The notes below the pieces were generated by a model. The model did no database searches, was not told the origin of the DNA, and saw only the letters and a program-made list of their open reading frames with translations. A stretch of 64,000 bases of DNA, taken from assembly GCF_964204645.1 (NCBI RefSeq), contig NC_134031.1, positions 18,785,307-18,849,306 of the forward strand. Reading direction: 5' to 3'. Shown in pieces: positions 12,071 to 24,022 of the stretch. The position numbers and the translations under genes were made by a program. The number at the start of each line of letters is the position of its first letter. The stretch's first letter is position 1. The stretch comes from Tubulanus polymorphus (Eukaryota; Nemertea; Palaeonemertea; Tubulaniformes; Tubulanidae).

Positions 12071-12639
12071 TGGAATCAGCAGTATTGGATGCCGCTGTCA
12101 TGTAATGATTACAATGAGCTGAGAGAGAAGCTCGTTATATCGAGTCACGGTCACCGCGCATTATTCATCCAAATATTACAATAAACGGTTTATTCGAAAT
12201 ATCATCCGATCACCAATGATATGAGAGCAGCTCGGGGAACTATTGTGCGCCGAGTTCTGAAACCGATAACCAACTCGTCACTGGTCGGGAGTGCAGTCGT
12301 TTTCAACAATGATTCAAACAACGACTAATGGACTCCTCGATCATTTTGAAAATTTAATGCCCGTCACGACGATACCGTCACAATCGAGAGTTGATTATGA
12401 TGTGAAATTCCCGGTAGAATAGCGTTCATCCGTACTGAAGGTCGCGCGGAGGCTCGCGTATGGTAGTAGTACATCGTCGTATCGCCGCGTGAAACGATGA
12501 ACTCAGTCGGCTCTGGTGGAAATAGTCGACGATGAAAAGCTTTACAAAGTCACAACTGAGTTTGTGATGATTAAACAAATAATGAACTTATTCGAACTCA
12601 TTGAACAGAATGAACGGGAAGGGTCATAAATTTACACTC

Positions 12640-12798
12640 TGCTTGTGGACTCAGTACCTTCGGCAGACGATCTATCTCCCGCCCTTCTTGCTCCCATTCT
12701 TTGGAATGCTCTATATCCATCATGAACCCATTCTGGCTAAATTCAAAAGACTCCTAAAAACATACCTGCTCAACTGTTTAATACTGGATTACTTTTAA
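12640..12798 (+). pseudogene. Decayed non-LTR retrotransposon reverse-transcriptase C-terminus
   Basis: One frame reads LAPILWNALYPS (12688-12723). A second frame, continuing to a stop at 12798, reads AKFKRLLKTYLLN (from about 12736). Many LINE reverse transcriptases end with an LWN-containing block followed by FK-x-x-LK-[TS]-x-L. Both pieces appear here in the right order and spacing, but in different frames, so at least one frameshift has occurred. Upstream coding sequence is not recognisable. This is a short 5'-truncated, dead copy. Confidence 0.5.
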
Positions 12799-13768
12799 AT
12801 GCCCCTGAACATTGAATCAGTTGAATTGGTGCTGAATTGTTTCATAATCATCGAGATCAGAGCTCTGTCAGTGCAAACAGCGAAAATGATTAATCAAATG
12901 GTAACCTATAGTCTTTCATTGAGAAATTTCTAGATCTTCGAGAAATCGCATCTTTCAACCTCAGAGAATTGAGAACTTTGTTTCAGAGTAAAGTTGCGAG
13001 AAAAAAAAATCGATTTTCAACACTGCCTATTTACATGAAAATGTCAGAAGTTATCCATCACGCTGGTACAGTCTAAAACTATGAGTAAAAGCTTTTAAAC
13101 AAAAAAGCCACACCCTTCGACAAATTAGAGCTTTTAAAACCAACTCTGCAAACAAATCTTTTCTTGAAATGCGCGAATAGAAAATACTACACTATCAATA
13201 GCATGATGTTGTCTAGATTATCTTCAAAAATACACAAACCTGTTCCACACAAGTTTGAACATTAACTAACTCAACTAATTAAGACTTGGTGGAATTGCAG
13301 AGATTCAGATTCAAATATATTGCTTCAGAAATTATACAATCTTTGCGAGCACAGTTTATATAGTTACAGTAACTTCAGATTCTTATAGACAGAATCCAGA
13401 GCTATGAATTACACAACAATTTTCAAATTGAGCTTTTTCGAGATTATTTTGAGTAGCTAATTTGCACCGGGATTCCAATACTCGCCTAGACAGCGATTAC
13501 ACAAATGGTGCCCCGTCTTAACATCTATTTTTCCCCCATGTCATCGGAAAATATATCGCCTAGAAACACTCCAGATCCGGTCCAGCACCACAAATCTATA
13601 AGTCGATGTGAAATCTCTGTCAATCTCGATTAAGAGATCATCGAGGTTTATTCGATTATAGGTTCGTGAACGGACCACAGACGGTTAAATCATTCAATCA
13701 GTGTTTATTGAGTCTCGACCTCTAAACTATACATCAATACTGTCTCTCATTCGATATTATAGAGAATC

Positions 13769-13815
13769 ATGCTCTCTCTTCTCCTCTCTCCCTCTCTCTC
13801 TCTCCTCTCTCTTCT
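13769..13815. repeat. (CT)n-rich tract
   Basis: Pyrimidine-rich CTCTCTCC run, the only sizeable polypyrimidine tract on the plus strand. Confidence 0.75.
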
Positions 13816-13992
13816 CAGTGTGTAGAATCGATCATCAATACCCACAGTTTATCCACTCACAGAACACAAATTCCCCACTTATCACTAACTGTTCAATGAT
13901 CTAGTTAGTCTCAGAGAAACTGTAGTAGATCTTTGCCAGGGTTTTTGATCTTGAAATAAGGTTGATTGTCCCGTTTATCTATTTGATTGGTT

Positions 13993-14020
13993 GATTTACA
14001 AACCCATCACACCTGCCAGA
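13993..14020 (-). mobile_element. SINE-like conserved core, short fragment
   Basis: On the minus strand: TGGCAGGTGTGATGGGTTTG followed by TAAATC. A truncated copy of the CCCGGTAGGTGTGGTGGGTT block. Confidence 0.35.
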
Positions 14021-14590
14021 TGAGACATTTCAACTATCGTAATCTTTCACCTCCAACCGATTCCTCAGGGTGACACCATCGCCGCTTAAGGAACCTATGT
14101 ATCATTTCTCAGGGACGTTTCTTATTTCACAATTTCCTAAATTCCATTTTTTCGGGGCAGATTTTGACGCTTTCCCATGATTTCCACGCACTTCAAACCG
14201 CGATAATACACTCATCCCGTAAGTGCTCAAACCACGAGTATCTAATCTCCAAAACCTCAATTAACCGGTACCGATAATGAGTTCTAATTAACCTAATTAT
14301 CCAACGGTAATTTGCCTCGGATTTTTGTTCGTTGTTAATTCCGGTTATAGATTAGCAATAGCCTCACGCAGAATGACAAACACTGGTTACTTTCTGCTTG
14401 CTCCTGTTATATTACAGCCTCATTTTAGTGCCGTGGGTTTCATGAGCTATGTAAACTTATTATCAGATATTAATCAGGACATCTTCAGTATAGGCATAGT
14501 AGTGTTGCATACGAGATTGCCGCTGATTTGGAAACAGAAGCCGCGATCACATGTAGAGGATTTGGCCCGGGCCCATTTAGAGCCAAAACT

Positions 14591-14651
14591 GAAGCTACGA
14601 TCGCGAATGTTTGCATTATTTAGAAATCTAGAACCATCTGAATTTAGTCTG
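14591..14651 (+). repeat. 61-bp dispersed repeat, copy 1
   Basis: Sixty of 61 bases match the reverse complement of 22829-22889. It starts GAAGCTACGATCGCGAATGT and ends CATCTGAATTTAGTCTG. The match stops sharply at both ends. A 110-codon open frame crosses it but is not shared as protein beyond the repeat. Confidence 0.85.
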
Positions 14652-16411
14652 TACTAATTATCCATATAGGGGGAAATTCCGAACTATTTGCAAGTTGGTC
14701 CCTTCCGTTATAGAGCGGAGCAATAGGCCGACCAAAAAGAACATTCCAGGTCCGATCAAAATGTAAGAAGAGACCATTCTTCTGTGCTTGGTTTAGTGCC
14801 TGCGTCTAGCTGTTCCAGTGATAACAGCAGATTTAAAAATGTCCACGAAGGGACAGGTCTGGTTTGGTGTGTTCCAGGTATGGGTCAAACGAATTAGAAC
14901 GGACTAACTAGCCGATAGTCTGGCTTACTAAAGAGACTAAAAAGGAAAACATGACAAATTTGAGAACGAACACCTGTGTTCGAAATGTCATCATTCAATG
15001 TCTTCAAAGTTTTAAACCGTCTTCAAAACAGCGTTATAAAAACATTGTGAATCTTTGATGTTCCGTGATAGACGTGACAGTTTTTTATGTGAACTGACTG
15101 CTTCGGGCCTACCTGAAAATCTGATTAGATCTGCGCCTAATCTGTAGATTTTTTATTGTTAAAAACACGTGTAAAATCGCCTTCATCCGATATAATCAAA
15201 GGTTAAAACCGTGTCTAACATTTTTCTACATGGAAAATAAAGTCATCATAGTTTTTTGTCACGTTCAATGCGAAAAAGTTGTTACAACGGTTGATTGTAT
15301 TTTCTGATAAACGGGTCGCGCCTGTGTGGGGCCGGTATTTGAAGCTATTGTCCGGTCAGCTATGGGATTGACCTCACGGCGAGTCCTATAAATCAAAAGC
15401 ACGATTTTGACCAAATTGATGCAGATTATTTTGTGAAATGCATTTAGGTCACGTAATTATAGGCTACTGAATCGACTAGTGACAAGTCCAGCCATGTGAG
15501 ACAAATAACAGTGAGTTCTACAAGTTTTGGCTAAAACATAATTGATTCTCAGTCGAAAGCAGAAACAGAAACCAAGTTTTTTAAGACCAAGAACTGACAG
15601 GATTTTGGAATAACGCATATCCAGTGACAGTCCCTGACAGGGGATTGTGTCAGCTTATTCTTAATTTCTAAAAAAAATCCATTAATGCAGAAAAGAGCGC
15701 CACAGTCTTCAAAGGTAATGGGCTTAATATGAGGGATTGTTTCTAGCATTAGCCGTGATCCGGGGCCAAATCGCAGCAATTGCAGAAATTTGATTTTCAG
15801 AGTCTCCCTCACAGCATGTTACCGCACAAAGAGTTCCTAAAACAAACAAACACCGATCAGTGTCCCCTATCAATAGCGATTGATACCGCTGAATTTGATT
15901 CAATGATTCTATCTATATCTGTGACAGATGGCTGGATTTAAACCTATCAAACTCATCATCAATAGCGTTCGATAGCTTAGCACATTGATCAGATATTAAT
16001 CCTGACATAATCAAACCAGGGTTTCACTCTTCAGATTCTACCCCTTAAACGTAACGACGCCACTCATGATATAACACTTAATTATACACGTACTCATTAA
16101 AATTCATCAAATAGCTTGAGCACTTCCTCGAATACAAAACAATGCTATTTTTAACCTAACGACAAAACGTTTTACGAGATCCGAAGATCGACCAATTTCA
16201 CGCATTCAAATTCATATGTTAAATTACTAATAATGAAAGCAAGTGATTCAGAAAAACTTACATAGGCTGAATATAGATGTTGCTACTAAATATATTCCGC
16301 TCCAAATCCTTATTCATCTCACACCCCCCCCCCCCCCCACATAAAACCCAAATTATGTACTTCAATTTAAATAAAAAAAACTCTGGAGCTTTTGCCACTG
16401 ATTATGCAACT
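14652..16411. other. No gene seen
   Basis: Unique-looking AT-rich sequence. The 87-codon minus frame at 15549-15812 has no recognised similarity. Confidence 0.5.
16324..16338. repeat. C15 homopolymer
   Basis: Fifteen C in a row, 90 bp upstream of a SINE-like core. Confidence 0.9.
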
Positions 16412-16483
16412 TTCGATTTCTGATTTCAAAACAAACCCCCCCTTTCGCTTCCGGTAGTTGTGGTGTGTTTGTAAGGGGCACCA
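16412..16483 (+). mobile_element. SINE-like conserved core, copy
   Basis: Shares an ordered set of blocks with five other sites: TTTCGATTTCTGATTTCAAA, an AACCCCCC stretch, TTCGCTTCCGGTAG, then TGTGGTGTGTTTGTAAGGGG and CACC. It has no coding capacity. Confidence 0.55.
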
Positions 16484-17424
16484 TCAAACAAATCTACCAA
16501 TCAAATAAACAACAGCTTCAATTCCTATTTTAAAAGATTCTAATGTGAAAAAGTGGCAACATTAACCCTTAGTAACTGACAGAAAATATGAAAAAAGTCC
16601 TGACTCCTGACTCACAGGGAGTCCTTCCCTAAATTATCAAAATATTGTTGTATTTTTTATCTACAGAGCTGGAATTTCTTTGAAACTGAATATCGCACAG
16701 GGTAACAGGGTATCTAGAAGACCCTCTAGCGATAACCTTCTCAAAGCACAGGTCGAAGTTTTATCAAACGAACCAACGCAAGCAATCGCAAAGTCCATCG
16801 TACGAACAATAATTTTCATATGAAGCAAACGAGGATTGATGTGTCTGGTTTATGATTCATCCTGTAATTATTGCTGCCAGAATAAAACTGTTAATTACCT
16901 GATAATTAAAGCGATTATTAGGTAATCATTTCGGCTGGATAGGACACAAACTTTTGGCATATTGTTGTAAAGCAATCTGTTGAGGTGACCTTGATTCAAT
17001 GGTCAAATCCGTTGAACACAAAGCCCCCCTTAAGGACTGTGTAGTGTAATGATACACAGTATGGGTCAAACTATTGATTATATACTTATAGTGCACTAAT
17101 GACAATGGTCAATCTAGCACAAAGCAATTTGTTATGAGAACTATAATTAAATGTTGACCACCTTTCTTCCACAAAGGTCCATTACATATAGTGACTCTAA
17201 AACATATCGCCACTTAGTGAAATTGACATCGATATCGAATTCATTCTCAGAAAACGTAGATAAGAGATGCCAACCGAAAATGGGGTCACCATTTTATCGT
17301 TTGAGGGGTAAAGTCATGGCATAGATATGGAGGTTAAGATTTGGTAAGTGAGATCAAAATATAGGTTAATTTTTTCAAGGCTCATTCTTCTAACATGTAT
17401 CGAATCTTGTAAATCTAGACTATT

Positions 17425-17450
17425 CCCCCCCACCCCCCCCCCCCCCCCCC
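17425..17450. repeat. C-run (C7 A C18)
   Basis: A homopolymer run of C interrupted once by A. The minus strand could form a G-quadruplex. Confidence 0.9.
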
Positions 17451-17676
17451 GTAAAGGTATATCCTACGCTAATGAGTGAACAAGAAACCACTTTGTAAAA
17501 CCTGATAATCCCGCAGGATAGAGAGATCCATGCGATCCTGAGAGATCCCACTCTCCCGGAGGAAGGTTAAGAATGACTAACAACTGGTCAACATATGGCT
17601 TACTATAAACACTGGTATTACTAATTAGTACAACTGTATGTATTATACACTTTTAGTATAGGTAAAGACTGTGAGG

Positions 17677-17680
<4 letters not shown>

Positions 17681-17760
<80 letters not shown>
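17681..17760. repeat. (GA)40 microsatellite
   Basis: An uninterrupted AG run of 80 bp. Confidence 0.97.
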
Positions 17761-17764
<4 letters not shown>

Positions 17765-18231
17765 ATATTCAAAAATCTTAATGAATAAACAATAAATTTG
17801 CTTATTTCATTTAAAAGAATTCATTAGAATATTTCTTTTTCCAAAACTATCTTATTCATATCATATTCAGATAATGCCACCTAACGCCAACCTTTCTTCA
17901 TGTTCCATTTTCAGTTAAAACAATTGAAGTAAGCTCGCTCTCAATTCAAGTATTTAGTATTTTGGTATTTCAAAAAATGACTTTTATTAAGGATTTAGTC
18001 AAAATGTTCGAAAACAGAATTCATTCATCATCTCCGAGTGTGGGATTTTCGATATTTACCCCCTTTTCTTTCCTGAAATTTTCACCTAGCTACAGTAACC
18101 ACATCTTACAACGACGAAGACACAAATAAAACAAACTGAGGCTAAAACTGCGCAGTGCGAGACTGGTGCTGGTGGTGGTTACTGCTGCTGTTCCGTAATA
18201 AAATGATTTTGTGATCTCAGTGCAGATGGCA

Positions 18232-18666
18232 TCACAGTATCATCGAGCTATCAACATCAACATTTCCAATACTGCAGGGATACAGTACACAGTTCTGTGC
18301 TGCAAGTGTCACTCCGACAATACTGAGAATAGGGTATTCCATTCTCAATTTACAGTTTTCTAACTCCAAAATATTATCCGATAAAAGTACTTTGTATATG
18401 GAGCGGAAGTCTGTTAAAATATTCAATCAGAGATCCAATAGGTTTATAAATAATCATTACAAAATTATCTCAGAGAAATATTCCAGTCCTAAAAGCGAAT
18501 TGCGAATTTTCAATTCAAAATGAGATAAAGAGACCTTATTAAACAGAGCATCAAAAATCTGCTCATTTAAATGCACATTGTCTGTACGTGTTATGCATTT
18601 TCCATACAGTAATTTCCAAGTATAAAACCAGCTTTTCATCAAAATGATAGTTCCTTTTTTATCCAT
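18232..18666 (-). other. Two adjacent unrecognised open frames
   Basis: On the minus strand a 69-codon frame (18457-18666) is followed 30 bp later by a 64-codon frame (18232-18426). Both have fairly normal amino-acid composition and neither is repetitive. They could be remains of one decayed coding sequence, perhaps a transposon, or chance frames. I recognise no domain. Confidence 0.15.
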
Positions 18667-19872
18667 TATATTACTTTGGTTTGATATATATGCGATTAAG
18701 ACCGTTACTTTGGCCCAACCGGTATAGTGACAGATTAAACCAAATTGAAAACATACGTAACCAACCCAAAAAAAACATTACAAATGTCTTATCTAATCAT
18801 CATAAAGGTTCTATAATGAAAATAAGGCGGTTTCTATACGATATAAAGACATAGTACGGGGCTAAATAGTCAGTCCGTAGAATAACTGTCAAACTGAGAA
18901 TGTGGTACCGGTTGTCAATCGCCCGACTACTAAAACTGACTGAAAAAAAAGACTAACAACATTTACTACTGAATAATACTTACAAACGTCAAGGGCTGTA
19001 ATTCCGAAAAACAACTGTATCCATATTTGAACGACCGTATAAAATATCCAAAGAGACGTTGAATCCATCGTTGTTTTAAATCTCTCTCTCTAAAATTCTA
19101 CGCGTAGTACGTATTGATAGTTATAATCCTTATGTATGTGAGGTACGGCCGCGTTTAGTCGGTACGTCCATTGTACGCGCCGTACAAAGCTGAAATGAAG
19201 AACGGTAGAATACTCAACGTAAAGCAATACACGAGTCCATTCAACGCGAGCGGCTTGCGTAGGGGTGACAGACTAAGCGCATTAGTCTGAATAGGGAAGG
19301 TAGGCGGTGAATCCCAGCGTCATTCGACGTCATTATATACGCGAAATCATTCGTCGTACGAGGACGCGTAGTATCGGTTACTTAAAACTGCGACATTTAA
19401 GTTTTTTTTTCTAAGTGAAATAGTACAGTGGGCGTCATTGACGAGGTGGTGTTGTCTGTGTTGAAAATAATCGCGACATTCAAAGAAAAGAAAACTCATT
19501 CGTTAACGGTATCTATCGACATTAAGCCCGCCATATCAGTTCACCGTCTCAAATTCTCAATAATATTTTGCTTCGAGTAACGCAAAGATTTTTTAAAGGT
19601 ATTCACATCAGAAAGAGATAATAGTGTGGGCGATTGGGATAAGCTTTCAGACGAGGATCACCTTGAGAAGACCACCCGCCCAAAGCCCAGCCCACACAGC
19701 AGAGTACGCGGCGATGGCGTGCGAAAATCTGTTACGATGGTTGACATAAATATTATTTTCAATAACCAAATACTTTTTTAGAATGTCGAGAAAAGTATAT
19801 TTTCACTAATTCAACCCAAATTACAATTCAAAACTCATTGATGTTTTATTCCTGGAGTTGACTCTGTAGATA

Positions 19873-19901
19873 CTTGGAGTAATCACACTGATTACTCCAA
19901 G
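19873..19901. repeat. Second copy of the 12-bp-arm palindrome
   Basis: The same arms, CTTGGAGTAATC (19873-19884) and GATTACTCCAAG (19890-19901), around a different 5-nt loop ACACT. No clear flanking direct repeat is seen here. Confidence 0.7.
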
Positions 19902-20460
19902 GTGGAGTCGAAAAGTTGAGAAAACTATTACCGTAGCTCAAGTAAACATTTTCGACTCGTTTTTCTTTTATATTGTGGGATTTTGTAGTATATTATTACA
20001 ACACGGAGGACTCGGAGAGTGTTTCATCAATATCAAATGACTTCATTCTTGTCTGCGTTTCTCTCTTAATTGTGCGTGGTTTCATCGTAGGAAACATTTC
20101 GTCGAGTTCTTACACTAGGATTTATATCATCACAATTCATTAACTTTAAAAAAAATAACCGACACATTTCGAGAGATGTTGTTTTCTCGTGTTACTTCGG
20201 GGCATTACGCAATTATAATGAGACCGATGTATTGTATACAACAACAACGATCCCTCATGACTCAGGCCCGTGACTAGATTCGCTCTACTAGGACCTCAGA
20301 CATCAAACAAAACGAATGTTTAGTCATATCGTCAATTATTCTCAAATCTTTGTCTAATAAGTCGACGGTGTAAGTTGTTTTGGACGGCTTTGTTAATTAG
20401 GCACCTCACAATACGACGGGGTCGGGCTTTGAAATCGAGAGATTAGACAATGGTATTAGT

Positions 20461-20680
20461 GCGCGCCGCGGTCGGATAACGATGCCGGAAATGTCGCCGC
20501 GCTCTCAAAAACACGTATCACGTAAACCAGAAAAAAACGCGCGCCCGCGCTCTCGCTCCGACTCAGGCTCTCTTTGATCAAAGCAGCCGATCTCAATCGA
20601 CGCAGCGAGCGCACGATTCATTAAAGTTTACGCTAAACTGCGCGCGTATAACAATACTATCTGTGACTATCTCCGGAAAA
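20461..20680. other. CpG-dense stretch, function unknown
   Basis: Many CGCG and GCGC words (GTGCGCGCCGCGG, ACGCGCGCCCGCGC) in AT-rich surroundings. It might be a promoter or first exon of an unseen gene. No frame reads as a known protein. Confidence 0.3.
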
Positions 20681-21224
20681 GGCGAAGTTATGCTTTCAGA
20701 TGTTCGCGGCGTTTTTGAAATATCTTAATCATAATGGATTTCATCGGGTTCGATCAAAGAGTCTCTGCACTCGGCTACCCTATACACTATCAGTAAAACC
20801 TGGGTCGAAAAATTGAAAGTCTTTTTAAGTCGCGCTGCTAATTCCAATACGACGGGGAACGGGTCGTGTCTTCGGTTTCAAAGCTTAGTTTAAAGAATGT
20901 TGATAAAGTGTAAACGAGGAGTGTAATGAGCAATGATTGACACTATACGTTTTCTGTTGTTGTCGTCTTTTGATGTAAAAAGTAGTTTAAAAAGCCGACT
21001 TTAGTAGCTACAGCTATCGGAATGGAATGCGCCATATTCTTTTCAAAGCTGAAAACTACTCGAATATTAAACAAAAGGCTTTAGAAACAAGATTAACCCT
21101 TTAAATTTCTCCTTGAAAGATGCGAAATCTCGACTAAAATCGTGATCTGAAATCATTTTGATCGGAGGCGTTTAACATTTTCGCTTTGGCTGTGTTAATG
21201 GGGCCTGGGGCATACGACTCAGGG

Positions 21225-21330
21225 CCCCAGTTGCAGTCATGACTTTAAGTCCAAGGGTGGTAAACTTACTCATACGGCTGACATTGGCTATAGAATTTTA
21301 AGATGGTTTTTGACAGGTCTTAAAGGATTT
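21225..21330 (+). repeat. Dispersed ACTTAAGTCC-family copy
   Basis: CCCCAGTTGCAGTCATGACT is followed by TTAAGTCCAAGGG, ATTGGCTATAG and ACAGGTCTTAAAGG. Confidence 0.55.
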
Positions 21331-21845
21331 GACTCCTTGTCTATCAAGCATGGAATTATCCGGGAGTGTTCAACTGGACTCAGAATGCTGCATGCTCCAA
21401 GAACTCTGCCCTACTTTTTCCTGAATCACAATCTTCATCGAGACGGATTTATAGGAAGAGAAAAAAACGAAAATCAAATGAACCAAATCGAACAATCTTT
21501 CAATTATCCCCGAGACTGATTATGAATATCTCTAATTAATCGAGTCATCTCAGTAATTTATGAGAGATTATTATTTTCCCGCTAATTTCATCAAGATGCA
21601 CAGACACAGAGACGGAGAGAGATGATCGAAATATAATTAACGGCCGAAAATTATAGGATATCATCGCGCAGTGTGGAGCCGGGTAACATCAAAAGCAGTA
21701 ATCGGACTGAAGATACAGAGGCGAAGTATAATGATATTATCAACAGTGCATTGATCTTATAATTATCAGCGGTTGATCATAAAATGATCTTAGAAACTGA
21801 TTTGAGTAGTTTTTTATCGTATCTTTTGGATCTCTTGAAGTAGAT

Positions 21846-22102
21846 GTGGAACCCAGTTCCACAGTCGTGTGTATTCGATTTAACTCTGAACCCAGTTCCA
21901 CAGTTATGTGGGTTTACATTGACTCTGAACCAAGTTCCACAGTCGTGTGTATTCGATTTAACTCTGAGCCCAGTTCCACAGTTATGTGGGTTTACGTTGA
22001 CTCTGAACCCAATTCCACAGTTATGTGGGTTTACGTTGACTCTGAACCCAGGTCCAGTTGTGTGCATTTAATTCGATTCCGGATTCAGATCCACAGTTAT
22101 GG
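21846..22102 (-). repeat. 39-bp family array
   Basis: About 6.5 units in reverse orientation. Two unit types alternate at first: one with TGTGTATTCGATTTAA and one with TGTGGGTTTAC. Because 39 bp is 13 codons, frames stay open across it on both strands. The resulting 13-residue peptide repeats are a by-product and not evidence of a gene. Confidence 0.9.
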
Positions 22103-22828
22103 TTGGAGCGAAACAAGTTTCTCCAGCGAATACAGAGATTATTTTGCGCGCTATCAGTATTCTGAAGGCATAACCGGGGGGGATATTTTTTAATCTTCAG
22201 GTGTTGCAACAATATTTCTTATCTAGTAACTAGTTACCAGTTGTAGAGGTTTTCGAACAGTGAAGTTTCATCCCTACAGACAATGTAAAATGTTTAGAAA
22301 AACTTTGCGCGCTTCACTTCATAAACAAAAACCTAAAACTGATATTCAGGCGCTCTGTTAGGTAAGAGTTGTGTATACAAATTACGCAGAAGATGAGAAT
22401 TCGAAAAATCTTTCCGCGCTTATAGCTCAAATATTCATATTCGACGACCCCCCTCTCGCTGTCTGCAGGCCTTGGTAAGAGGAAGCCTACACGAAACTAG
22501 GATCTGTGTTCAAAATAGATAGAAACAAGGTCTTCTTCCTCAAGATGCCAATCACAGATTGGACTGAAAACTTCTTGAACACCGTCCTGATCAACTTCAC
22601 GATCACCTCAACAGCCCAACCAAACTATCAAATCTACGAATGGTGATCAAAATTTGTTCCTTTGTGATTTTATTGGCAAAGCACCATCCACAACAGCATT
22701 AAATCTTTTTTACTGGACTGGTTTAGAAGGCTGCCAACTTAGACGTAAAGCCATTCACCAGTAGACAAACTGCCAGAAGGGGGAGGGGGGTCCGTAGAGG
22801 GTCAATGTAAGGAGCCATCATGCCACAA

Positions 22829-22889
22829 CAGACTAAATTCAGATGGTTCTAGATTTCTAAATAATGCGAACATTCGCGATCGTAGCTTC
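22829..22889 (-). repeat. 61-bp dispersed repeat, copy 2
   Basis: Inverted copy of 14591-14651 with a single mismatch, 8.2 kb away. Such high identity in a region where other repeats are heavily diverged suggests recent movement or constraint. Confidence 0.85.
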
Positions 22890-23940
22890 AATGCACCAGA
22901 AAAATTATGTTAGACTTTACCCACGATCACAGTTTGATGTATATGAAAATCTACATATATAATACTATTGACGGATCTCTTGTCCAGTTTCCAATAAGTC
23001 TCTCAGCTCGTATAATCATGGCGTGCATAGACTTCAGAGCGATAGAATAAACGCGTGTTGAGGGATTGCGTGCTAACAGCACCAACCCCTCCCTTTACCA
23101 GAACAAATAATCCTGATTACGTACGAATAGACTTATATAAGTGCGGCTAAATTATATCTGCCGGTTTTATACAGCGTCATATACCTGACTAACTTGTAAC
23201 CTAATCAACCGTCACAAACAACGTATATTTTTATTTCATCGGACGCAAAATTGCTTTCAGCGGAATCGACGAAAGAGGTTTCTGCGTCAGCGGTCGACGG
23301 AGGTGTTTGTGTCGGTATTTCGCGAGGTGACCATACCGCAGCAGCCGGCGGCGCGTGGGGTAATTCGGTTAGCGTGTGATAAGGCGTCGGTGTTAATTAG
23401 CGCCGATTCACGACGATTTCCGGGTGAGATACTATGGTGCCGCGAGTAGAAATAGGACCTGGGACTGATGATCGCCGGCGTTCTCTGCCCTGTCATTAGA
23501 GGAGTAAATAGTTGCGCGTATAGCCGCCCAACTTCAGCATGCGTGTGCAGTTTACCGGTAGAGATGCGGAGAAACGAATGAAATTTATCGAATCGGAAAA
23601 TAATCAAGGCGCTGATATTGAACTAATAAATATGATTTGTTCCGATGATTATCGATCGGGCAGAAATCAATACGTATGCGATGTAAGAGTTTATATCGTG
23701 ATCAAAAGTTCTACGGTTTACAAAACGACACCATCGCGCCATTTCGACGTGTACAGGAAAGCCGCCTCATCGGGACAAACCGGGACCAGCAAAATCGACC
23801 CGACATTAACCATAGTCCCGAGTTAAAGGAAAATAGCTTAGGAAATTAGGAAAATGATTTCGTTTTTTCCCAGTACCCAAAAGTCTAAGTTGGCCATGTT
23901 CGAGCTACGAGCAATTTTGCATGTCCGAATAGGGCTTCCA
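22890..23940. other. No gene seen; CG-richer patch
   Basis: 23270-23540 is CG-rich, and open frames overlap on both strands (minus 23287-23607, plus 23539-23826). Neither gives a recognised protein. This is one of the better places to look for a missed exon. Confidence 0.4.
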
Positions 23941-24022
23941 CGCTTGCGTTTGATTGCCTCCCACCGAAGCCCACGCCATTTGTGTTGGCGTGACCTTCGG
24001 CGGGAACAAACCCTGGCAAGCG
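23941..24022. other. 82-nt imperfect hairpin
   Basis: The outer stem CGCTTGC/GCAAGCG (23941-23947 with 24016-24022) is followed by GTTTG/CAAAC. The inner arm 23960-23978 pairs with 23986-24004 at 16 of 19 positions around a 7-nt loop. The total is about 28 pairs. Size and shape are compatible with a microRNA precursor or a small foldback element. I do not recognise a known microRNA seed family. Confidence 0.45.

Larger units (their letters stand above)
12799..14590. other. No gene seen
   Basis: AT-rich DNA after the reverse-transcriptase remnant. It holds a CT tract and a short SINE-like fragment. Confidence 0.5.
16484..18231. other. No gene seen
   Basis: Spacer with a C-run and an AG microsatellite. 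No coding signal. Confidence 0.5.
18667..21224. other. No gene seen
   Basis: Contains the second copy of the 12-bp-arm palindrome and the CpG-dense stretch. CG-rich patches at 19140-19380 also have no recognisable frame. Confidence 0.45.

Noticed and set aside
11486-12101. Repeat-protein-like frames with Arg-Ala-Gly-Ile units
   Set aside because: Produced by the 18-bp satellite. Several overlapping phases give equally long frames.
21777-22193. Frames with 13-residue repeats
   Set aside because: Produced by the 39-bp array. The same DNA family is non-coding at seven other places.
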